Shown: piece after piece, positions 52,222 to 61,275 of the stretch
Position numbering within the stretch: position 1 is the stretch's first letter
How the letters are laid out: each line of letters begins with the position of its first letter
NCBI RefSeq assembly: GCF_036669915.1
Contig: NC_089312.1
Span: 32,383,330 to 32,447,329 of the forward strand
From: Pocillopora verrucosa
Lineage: Eukaryota; Cnidaria; Anthozoa; Scleractinia; Pocilloporidae
DNA: 64,000 bases
Direction of reading: 5' to 3'
Made by a program: the position numbers and the translations under genes
The notes under the pieces: model-generated
Seen by the model: the letters and a program-made list of their open reading frames with translations, nothing else
The model's database searches: none
Told to the model about the DNA's origin: nothing

Positions 52222-55200
52222 TCAAATGCTTCCAAGAGCCTCGTCAGGTAATGCAGCAGCTGGTTTAAAGTACTTATACAGTTCAGCAAATGACGATACT
52301 GTCCCAAGAAGGCCAACAGTTCCAATCGACAGTTTGCCAGCCCATAGGAAACCAGCTGGAGCCCAATGGATGGCCATTCCTAAATCAGAAGTGAATCCTA
52401 TCACTGAGATGATAAGTCTTCTTTGTAGATATTTTATCTGATTTTGCCTGGATGATGATGATGTTTGTGTATCTCCACTGCTGTCACTGACAAGCTGTGT
52501 CCTGAGTAGGAAAAATATGAAAAAGGTACTTTTAATATAGTATTTTTCCCAACATGAAAGATGTTAGTGTTTAACCCTTAACTCCTAGAGGTGATTAACA
52601 TAACACTTCTCCCTACAATATCCATACATTCTTAAGCAATTGGGTAATGAGAATATTCAAACTTATCAGGTAGAAGCTACTATCTTGATCTAGCACCAAG
52701 TTCTCATAACTAATTTACAAGGCAATGTGTAGCAGCTACAGGGGAGAATTGACAATCATATCTTAAGAGTTAAAGGGTTAAAGTTCATTGCAGTTAGCAA
52801 TAAGAAATGCTTAGGTGAAATTGGAGTGCTTTTTACATGTATTCAGATCACCTAGAAACAATTAATTCATCACAGAAATTTTCTGATTTTACAATTTATA
52901 TTAGTTAACAGTACACATTTTTTTTAGGACATGACCAAACTGGATACTGACCTGCTCTTTTGCAGGTGCTGAAGCTTTCTGAGAAGCCACAAGTCTCTTA
53001 TAATACATGCTATAAGTGATCCTATCCAAGTGTATAGAGACAAGTCCCATAGTTTCTCAGATTTACCAGCCAGCAGTTTCTTGTCCCTTGCCCAGGCAAC
53101 ATGCTCCAAAGGGTAAAATGTCAAACCACAGAATATGTCCACAAGATTTGTCCAGCGCACAACTTTGTCCCTTTCCTAGCAGAAAGAAAAACACCAAACT
53201 TCAAATAAAGTAGAGACATTACTTTTTTATTAGCAATAAATGCATAGCAACCATAATAATTCCTTAGACAATCCTAAGACAGACAAAGATCACTCCCCAA
53301 GGAAATACCGGAAAGCAGAACTCATCATTTTCTTTCATATCCCATTTGTCAACTGATTCATTTTTGGGGAGAAATGAATAAAAATTCCACATAAATTGCC
53401 TGACCTGCAACCCTTACATAACTTCCTAAATTAACATTCTCAATGTTGTTCAATGAAGAAATGTAAAATGGTTTCCGTGTTTACATAGCCTGATGTAAAC
53501 ATGCAGGAGGTTGGGAGAACACTAGATAAGCTGGAAACCACTCCGCTTCACGTCCTGGTTTCCTACACTTATCTCGTGTTCTCCCAACCTCCTGCATGTT
53601 TTCATCAGGCTATGTAAATACAGAAACCATTTTACATTTCTTTTATAAAATAACTAACGAAAGAGGAATAAAAACAGTGTTTAGATACGCTCATGTAAAA
53701 TGGTTATATGGCCAATCAGAGCGCGCGTACTATTTGAATTATTTTATAATAAGAGATGATCAAGACTTTGTTTTGAAACTTGTAGATTCATTTTCTGGTC
53801 TTTGAATGAGGAAAACATTTGGTGGGCAAATGTGCACTTCCAGTCTTTGCTGACCTCAGGTTCCTTTTTGTAAACCGTACAGTCCAAGTCAAGGTTGTGA
53901 ATTAACTATTTTAGAAAAATAAATGCATTTATCACTTTAATCCTTTAACTTCCAGAAGTGGTTTATATGTAACTTCTCCCTATAATATCCATACACAGTA
54001 CATTATCCAGCAGACAGGTCATAAGAATAAACAAACTTATCAGAAAGAAGTTGTTATATTGTTGTAATTATCAGAAAGAAGTTTAATTTCTCAGTAAATG
54101 ACTCAGTGGAACTTTTTGGCGTTACAATTGATAAAGATTTAAAGTTTAAGCAACATGTGTCCTCTATATGTAAAAAGGTAAACAATCAGTTTAGCATTAT
54201 GACGAGGTTCAGCAAACTGATGTCTACTGAAACCATGCTACGTCTTTATAAGGCATTTATACTTCCTCACTTTTATTATTGTTCTATGGTGTTGCATTTC
54301 TCTAGTAAACAAGATTCTGTTAAATTGGATCTTTTAAACAAACGTATTCTTCAATTTGTTTTCAAGGATTTTAACTTTGAATTCAATAATTTACTTAAAA
54401 GGGCAGGAACTGTAAACCTTAAGGACAAGCGTTTACAAAACATGATTCTTACTATTTTTAAATGTCTTCATTTTCTAATTATCCAAGATATTAAAAAGAT
54501 ATGTTTTGTTTGTGCTCTAGTACCTATTTTTTAAGAGGAAATAATATACTCTGTTTGCCTAAACCACTGACCACTTCTTATGGTGTCAATTCCTTTAGTT
54601 ACTTGGCAGCAATATCTTGGAATTCTCTTCCTGACCATCACCGCACTATTTCTGATTTGACTTCTTTTCGACAACTGTTATCTACTGGGTACAATAATTT
54701 ACTTTAAAGGGCAGGAACTGCAAACCTTTCTACATTAAGATGATTTGCTAGTTAGTTGTCTAGGTAGTTAGTTATCCTATTTGTTATAGAATTAATCTTT
54801 TTATTATAATTATTTATTAATGTAGTTTGCTCAAAGACATTAGCACCTGAGTGCTACACTGTAAATTCAAGGGTAAATAAAGTTTATTGATTGATTGATT
54901 GATTGTTACTGTGATCTAACACCAAATTATTATAAATTATTTTCAAGGAAATCTGTAGCAGCTGGAGGGGAGAATTAACAATCAGATCTTGGGAGTTTAA
55001 AGTTTGAGGGCCTTCACAAAGTCCAAAACACAAAGCATAAATTTTAAATTAATTCAAGGCTCTACACTTGTACATGGATAACGACACATCATATGATTTC
55101 TTCCGCAACAAATCTTAACATATGTATGAAGTAATGAGTAATGAGCTTCCCATCAGAACAAACCTTCCCTACCCTAGACGCTACTCTAAAAAATGCTAGA

Positions 55201-55593
55201 AGCCATGATAATGATTCCCCGAATCGGAGTATTTAGGTTGTTGGGTTGTTTAAGTTGAAGAAATTTCTATGGTGAAAAATGTACTTCCTTATTCTTTTTT
55301 TAAGCCATCATTTATTTTTGGTTTCATGTTGTATTGTTATTTCCCACCTCTTTTCCAGTTCCATAATCGCGTGCGTAGGACAACATTGCAGCGTCATCAA
55401 ACAAACGAAGGAAAGTCCGACATTCACTAATTGCTTCCGCCCAGATCCGAAATTTTCCTGCACTAGACTCGTAAGACAACTTCTGCAACCCTCCACTCGC
55501 CAAATAGCTGGCATACTGAAGGAGTCGCATTAGTTTCTCTCTGCCTCTATACGTTTCCAACACACGCGCTACCTCCGCCACCGATTCCGCCAT
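52222..55593 (-). CDS. PEX11G: Peroxisomal membrane protein 11 gamma-like
   Basis: PEX11 proteins elongate peroxisome membranes before fission; the gamma/C form is an integral membrane protein. Exons 55593-55348, 53175-52952 and 52501-52222 join in phase (750 nt, 249 aa; human PEX11G 241). Blocks matching the family: VLETYRGREKLMRLLQYASY, CRTFLRLFDDAAMLSYARDY, YPLEHVAWARDKKLL, LWDLSLYTWIGSLIACIIRD (membrane segment) and DLGMAIHWAPAGFLWAGKLS, VGLLGTVSS near the C-terminus. An in-frame ATG 30 codons upstream (55683) could extend it, but MAESVAEVARVLE aligns with known starts and was chosen. Intron 1 holds the nested LINE/MITE, foldback and another MITE copy. Confidence 0.93.
52571..52781 (-). 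mobile_element. MITE family A, copy 3 (PEX11G intron 2)
   Basis: About 210 bp, starts TTAACCCTTAACTCCTAGAG and ends AAGAGTTAAAGGGTTAA, so the ends are inverted repeats. The internal sequence is the reverse complement of copies 1 and 2. No coding capacity. Confidence 0.8.
53456..53642. repeat. Large foldback element, about 85-bp arms
   Basis: The left arm from 53456 (GAAATGTAAAATGGTTTCCG) to 53540 is the near-perfect inverse of 53556-53642 (ending CATTTTACATTTC), with about a 15-bp loop. Just downstream (53690-53740) GGCCAATCAGAGCGCGCG belongs to the same kind of dispersed repeat. In PEX11G intron 1. Confidence 0.85.
53937..54065 (-). mobile_element. MITE family A, copy 4, left part (split by the retrotransposon)
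   Basis: Begins AATCCTTTAACTTCCAGAAG and follows the same sequence as copy 3 (52571-52781) up to AGAAGTTGTTAT, then is interrupted by the retrotransposon. The remainder resumes at 54907. Confidence 0.75.
54066..54906 (+). mobile_element. 5'-truncated non-LTR retrotransposon (CR1/L2-like), inside PEX11G intron
   Basis: A frame at 54106-54534 encodes the C-terminal end of a reverse-transcriptase ORF: GVTIDKDLKFKQHVSSICKK, MLRLYKAFILPHFYYCS and LLNKRILQFVFKDF are typical of that region. The end of the protein continues in another frame (54501-54707: LPKPLTTSYGVNSF, AAISWNSLPDHHR), so at least one frameshift has occurred. A short 3' UTR ends in (TTGA)n at 54885-54906. The copy is dead. Confidence 0.85.
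54907..55006 (-). mobile_element. MITE family A, copy 4, right part
   Basis: Continues with GTGATCTAACACCAAATTAT through GGAGGGGAGAATTAACAATC to CAGATCTTGGGAGTTTAAAG, matching the second half of the other copies in order. Confidence 0.75.
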
Positions 55594-56845
55594 ATTGTTC
55601 GAATGAACTTTAACCAAAGACAAGTTTCTTCCAGGCGTTTCACTCGACAAGACCTGGAAACAAAGCTTGCACAGGTATCCCAAGCTTTCCCCTGTTTGCC
55701 CTTCACTCCTATCTGACCTGTCTTGCGGTAGTGGTGGGTGACTTTGAAAAAAAAAAATATTGAAAAAAAAAATTCTTTTTTTTTTTTTTTTTTTTTTTTT
55801 TAAGGAAGATTATTCAGTTTCAAATGAAAGGCTCGATACTTCTAGATTTTTCAATTGGTGCCTGTAATTGGCTACTAAACAAACACATTCGTATCAAAAC
55901 TCACACAAACTCAACTGTGTCTTTATTTTTTGACCACTTAAACCTCTGAGCTGAAATTCGAAAATATAAAGTTACATAAGACTAAAATTTAATGGGTATG
56001 CCACCGCCGGGTCAGCGCCACGGGAGTGAAAGTTTTATGAGCATCATAGAGATTTATCTTAAATTAAAAAAAAAATCCTACAATTATTACTTGTTACGGT
56101 AGACAAACATCAAAGTGGAAATAATATAGGAAAAACGAAGGACGACTGTTAAGGAGGGAAAAGATGAACACGGATTACAAATTATTAAAAACGTGTTGAA
56201 AAACTAATCTTGTAAGAGGCGGCAGAGCAGCAAGGGCAGGGGAGGGCTGCAGCTCGTACAAGCGAAAATTGGGAGGGGAGGGGGGCGGCTAAGCCCTCTA
56301 CTCTTTAGTATTAGCGAACGTCAAATAAGAACTAATTGAACGGTTTTGTTTGGTTGCAAACTCTTGTAATCTTTTAGAAGTGTTCAGTCGCCAAAAGTAG
56401 CAGAATTACATGTAACTGCAGCTAGTTTCTGTTCTTATAAATATATTTCTTTACATCACCAGTCTGAACTTTATGAAATTCACTTTCCAGGCATTTCAAT
56501 TGTCCGTCTTAAATTAGTATCCTCTCATCTCAAGGGCCGTTTAAAACTGCGGTAGTAAAGATGCAAAAGGCTTGTTAGTGGGTGTTGCTCCTTGTCTCAG
56601 TCAGTTTATGATTCGATTTTAGAGTTGTATAAAGCCTTCATTTTTTTTAAAACCAATAAACTACCAGTCAAATTCCAAGTGCACATGCTACAATACCAGC
56701 AGTTTGTATTCTCCCAGAGCATGTTGGGTTTTCTGTGAGCCGAGCGTGACAATTCTTAATGCAGGGGTCAGTACTTCCATCTTCAAACATTATCAAACGA
56801 ATAGCTTTATAATAATATCCAGGATTGATGCTTATCTGATTTAAC
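55594..56845. other. Head-to-head spacer between PEX11G and the Ig-domain gene
   Basis: Contains the poly-A/poly-T tract, a G-rich stretch (56225-56295) and otherwise AT-rich DNA. No clear TATA or CCAAT arrangement recognised for either gene. Confidence 0.45.
55748..55801. repeat. Poly-A/poly-T tract
   Basis: A runs at 55748-55757 and 55764-55772 followed by a T run of 26 bases, just upstream of PEX11G. Self-complementary and prone to assembly error. Confidence 0.9.
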
Positions 56846-59701
56846 ATGCCCTCTGTTTTGAGTGAAGGTAAGTGATGAGCCTGCTATATCTTTTATTTTA
56901 ACCTATCTGTTAACAAAATCCGCAAAGTCTATATTCTGGTAACTTACAAGCAACTTAGCTTACAGAAAATTCGTTGTAACATTGAGTAGTGAAACCTCTC
57001 AGTTTACCGTTCAATTTAACAACGAATCGACCAGTGTATAAACTTGCTTTAAACACTTGCCTGTTGGCATCTTTAGTACACTCTAGCGAATTATTTGATC
57101 AAGTTTTGTATTGACTTTTTTTACTCATTGGTTGCCAGTCTTTCACCATCACACCGATTGACTAGGCGGTAGGGAATTAAGAGCACGCTTCTTTAAAAGA
57201 TACTACCGGCTATATTTTTGCATTTAAAAGACTTTTAAAAAAAGTAGCTCTACTCTTGTTAATTTATGCAGGATTTTTAAAGGTCTTAAAAACCATGTGC
57301 ATAAATGTGAAGAAGTCATTTTCGCACCCGTCAATTAGCACTTTAAGACCTGTAATCTCATCAAACATACCTGTTGAAAATAATTATAAAACCTTTCAGA
57401 ACTTTTTTTCGATTGAAAACGCAACCTGTATTCAATTTGGTGCCATTTCAATTGTTTAAGAAAGTCTGCTTAAAAGGAGCCATGAAATTTCACCACGAGA
57501 ATGATCTTAGTTTTGATTGTATTTTCTGGCAGTGATAAATCAAACTGCTGATAACTTCACTGATTCAATAACCCACATGCACAGTACAGCAACTGTCAGT
57601 GGTTGGATTGCACCGGTTCGTGATACCAGTTAAACAAAGTTGAGATGAACAAACAGTAAGCTTGTGGTCTGCGTGATTGACTACAAGTCAAGAGGTCTAG
57701 GTTGAAGCGCTAATTGAGTCATAGGCTACGTTCTTTGGTTAGAAACTTTACTCACACCACCCGGTGGATACCAGCAGACTAAGGGGGGGGGAGAGTGGAA
57801 GTAAGCAAGCTACTATGAACAGGATATCAAGGAAGAGGATACTCTTAGTCGCTTTATGCCATGGAAACCAGTATAAGCTCCATCCACCACTTCTATACGC
57901 GACCCGACCCAAACCTCCATCGCTATTTTCATATGCCGCTACTATCGTACCGTGTACTATTTCGCTATGTTTTACTGACTGAAGGCCTGAAACAGGCTAA
58001 ATGAGCCACTAGCGCTCCTATTGCTGTCCATTTGAAATTTATAAAACCAATTCTTTCTTTTCTGTAAGACCTATTAAACGGACTGCTTTTTAAGACTGGT
58101 GTGTGCCTTGACACCGAGGGGAGACGCCTTCAAATTCGCTGTCCCGACTAAACACCTTTTCTTACCATTTTTTATTTTACTCTTAGTTCCAATCATAGAA
58201 AAACACCCGGAATCCTGTACAGTTCAGTTGGGAAAAGACTGCAAGCTTTTCTGCCATGTTACTGGCAAGAATCTCAAGTATCGCTGGTACAGAAGATCTC
58301 GATGCCTGGAGGGGGAGGTTAGTAATACTTCGACCACTCCTAAGGTCATTCTAACAAGCATTGGTCACTATATTTAATCAGTCACACGGCCCATTCAAAA
58401 GGAAACAATACTACGCTTTTCATAAACTATCTGGGTAGCTCAGTTGTAAAGCGCCGGACTGCCGTGCGGGAGGTTCAGACCGGGCCTAAAATAATTGTGG
58501 AGAATGTGTTGCCTTTGCTAGGACATTGGCGAATGGTAAGCGTTCTAGTCTTCTCGGATAAGGACGGTAAACCATACCGTACAGGTTAACAGGGGTTGTT
58601 AAAGAATCTACGGACTTCTCGCAAAGATTTGGGAACTTAGCTACTGGTGTTGTGGTCTGGCCTCGTTTTTGTTTACACAGGCCCCCATTTAACCAGCTTT
58701 AAGCTGAACTGGGCCAGCCTTTCTAAATATCGCAATTACATACATGCACACTAACATCATTCAACACGGTGTTGGTGACTTGAAGGTTAGCGCAAATGAA
58801 AGTATATTTTTAACTCTTGGGTGACGAATGACGCAGAAGAATGTCCAAATTGTTGTTGAATGCTGATTAAAATGCAAAAATCGTTATCGAATCTGATTTG
58901 CGCGCAAATGACCGTTTTTTGTCGCTAATGAATGTAGCTTCTCGCAATTGTTCGTCTTTTTCACTTAAATGAATGCGTATTTTTTCGTAGAGAATAACAA
59001 AAGGTGTACAACGGTTATCAGACAACCACCCACACAAGCGAGTAAATCGCGGTGTTTGTTAAAGCAAAAAAAATGGTAAATCAGCAGGAAATCCGTAATT
59101 TGATAAACTTTGTGTACGAAAGTCTCGAGTTTTCCTTTTCCCAACTTTTTTTTCTTATGCAGATTTCAATGAACATTTCAATTTTTTCGCATATCTTGCG
59201 TGACAGCAGCTGTTTCTAAGTTTCCTATGAAATTTTGTTCGGGAAAGTGCCGCGCAGCCGGCCAAAATTGGATCCCCTTGCGCATGCGTTACGTTTGATT
59301 GCTGCGTTGGATATCCCTGTAAGGCTTGAGATAACTGACATATCTAGCGAATGACAGCCTTGAAAAATTTAAAGACTACATTTTTTAAAAATACTTAAAA
59401 CTCTGACATAACCTAATGTAAAAGTCCTCTCAGAACTTTTGGATGTCCTAAAGTGAAATATAAGTAAATTTAGGTCATTATCAAATTTTTCTCTTTTATT
59501 CAAAAATGTAATAAGTCTATTCTGGCTAACAATTTATTCCACTGTTTTTATTACCAGACCTCTTCAGTACTCCATATAAGGAAAGCCGCCATGAATGACG
59601 CTGGGCAGTACTCATGCATCATATCGAATGACAAGGAATCTGTGATCACCTGGGCAACCGTTGACGTCATTTCCGTTATTTCATCCCCTAAAGTTAGATA
59701 G
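56846..59701 (+). CDS. Small immunoglobulin-domain protein, family uncertain
   Basis: Exons 58187-58317 and 59558-59701 together encode one complete Ig fold: PIIEKHPESCTVQLGKDCKL, the first Cys/Trp pair in LFCHVTGKNLKYRWYRR, then after the splice SSVLHIRKAAMNDAGQYSC with the diagnostic D-x-G-x-Y-x-C, and a final strand WATVDVISV. Splice phases agree. A 22-nt first exon at 56846-56867 (MPSVLSE, then GTAAGT) is in the right phase, giving 98 aa with no signal peptide. That exon is weakly supported because it is so short. The Ig sequence resembles Ig domains of MALT1/paracaspase-like and related intracellular proteins, so this may be one piece of a larger gene, but no caspase-like or death domain was found in the window. 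Confidence 0.55.
57656..57790 (+). mobile_element. tRNA-derived SINE family 2, copy 3, 3'-truncated
   Basis: GACTACAAGTCAAGAGGTCT and GGTTAGAAACTTTACTCACA correspond to CTCTAGGTCAAGAGGTCTGG and CAGAACTTTACTTTCACAG of copy 1. Confidence 0.5.
58428..58690 (+). mobile_element. tRNA-derived SINE family 1, copy 2
   Basis: Head CTGGGTAGCTCAGTTGTAAAG (21-nt box A region, first 20 diagnostic), CGGACTGCCGTGCGG and GAGGTTCAGACC. The body matches the copy at 5030-5329. It is within the intron of the Ig-domain gene. The tRNA-like part is too mutated to be a working tRNA. Confidence 0.8.
59036..59320 (+). repeat. Dispersed repeat R1, copy near right edge
   Basis: Partner of 488-745 in the same orientation. 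Includes GTGACAGCAGCTGTTTCTAAG and CGTTTGATTGCTGCGTTGG. Confidence 0.6.
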
Positions 59702-59864
59702 CAAATTAGGAAGCGAAGTTTTGTTTCGATTTTTCGTGCGAACTTGAAGATATAAATAGGAGCCTTTTTGTATACATTCGTCAATTACTTACTCTTCGCT
59801 AATCATTTGTCTCCAAGCATGCCAGGTCAGTTTAGAGTCAATTTGATAAATAAAGTGCATTTCT

Positions 59865-60100
59865 ACTGAGTGTCGTGAAACCAGAGTAACCAGAACAGCC
59901 AATCGGAAGACAGGTATATATCACAAGGAGCCAATAACATCGCCAAGAAAAAAGTGCAGGAATACGCGAGTAAGCAAGTCGTGATTCACTTTAGCTTTAA
60001 GCCTGGTTGCGTTAAAGAATGGCGCGAGTTTTCTGAACCGATAACAAAGAGCTACAACTCAAGTAAAGGAATCCTGGAATACTTTCGACGCCCTATTTAA
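59865..60100 (-). repeat. Dispersed repeat, copy 2 (inverted relative to 6468-6727)
   Basis: CTGAGTGTCGTGAAACCAGAG ... GAATGGCGCGAGTTTTCTG ... ATACTTTCGACGCCC. It is diverged, but block order and both ends correspond. Confidence 0.55.
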
Positions 60101-61179
60101 GTACGAACTTGACTCCATTTCATAGCATAGGGAAGCCCGGCTGTGGCACAGTGCAGCCAATTACTTTAATACTTAAGAGGAAACAAGTAAATAGAAAAGT
60201 GAAATAAACGAACAAACCAAGCAGAGTAACACTTGATAAAAGTTCTTCATGTCTAGCTCAACATGAAAAATGATTTTTCTTTTCCCTTGATTGTTTTTTT
60301 TAATATCTCTGAAAAGGCAAGAATTAAACTTTAGCTTTAACCAGGCCCTCATTATAAGCGCTGCAGGACCCGCGTTTCTAAGCCCGCGGTAAGACTTGAG
60401 ACGAGTTGAGGAGAGGTTTACCGGGAGTCTGGCACTAACAGCGCTTGAACGCCGGCTCACGGTGCCCAAGGCCTCACACGAGGAACCTTAAGCAAACCAC
60501 GATGGCGACAGCAGCGAGGATGAGGCAAAACAAAAGATCTAATGAACAGAACAACAGCTCAGTGCGTGCGTTTTAAGACTGTGTACATTTCTTCGCAGTC
60601 CTCTGCAAAATAACAACGTGAAATCATCAGAATTTTCGTGGTCTGAGAAAAGAAACCCCGACAGCAAATTATTTTAGTTTCCATTTGGAACTAAACACCG
60701 CCCTCATACGTTATGTTGAGGTTAACTTTCGGCATCATAAGAGATGGTAAACACATCCAGTTATTCGCGAAATTCCAACCAAAATATGTATTCATTTTTA
60801 AATCAACGTCTTCCTTGGCATTTCCATTCTAACTGCTAAAGGTCCCTACTTTCCCGTGGGCGAAAAAACACCAAACGCTAAAGCGCTGCTAATGAGGACG
60901 TGCTCGCACACAAATTAAAGGTGTAATTTATACAACAGAAAGTCGAACGAGACTTTATACATTTAATACCATAATTGCTTTGAAATAGTCTCTTACTTAT
61001 TGTATCATCTTTCAGTTTTACTGAGTTTAAAAGAGCTCTCAATAGAAAACTTTGAGGCTCAGAATCAAAAAAGCCCACGAAATTCAGTAAAAGTAAAATA
61101 CTACCACCAAAACTTGAATACGTTTGTACTTCAAAATTTCAAAAAAAAATTAAAATGTGGTCATCTGAAATATGCGAAA

Positions 61180-61275
61180 TACCGTATTTCATCGAACATG
61201 CGCACGCGCACTAATAAGTGCCGGCCATAATATCAAATAAGCGCCTCTCTCGAATAAGTGCCCCCACCTACCTCA
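61180..61275. repeat. AATAAGYGCC-box repeat
   Basis: Begins AATACCGTATTTCATCG and contains three variants of AATAAG(T/C)GCC. Resembles the repeat at 7416-7566 in layout. Confidence 0.45.

Noticed and set aside
54106..54707. Two frames read as host protein-coding genes
   Set aside because: Both are parts of a reverse-transcriptase ORF C-terminus in different frames, followed by a (TTGA)n tail; a dead retrotransposon.
55594..55683. Upstream in-frame ATG extending PEX11G by 30 residues
   Set aside because: The extra peptide has no counterpart in the family, and the downstream Met aligns with known starts.
58428..58500. Possible functional tRNA gene
   Set aside because: The box A and box B region is recognisable, but the stems do not pair and the same sequence with a shared body occurs at 5030-5329, so it is a SINE head.
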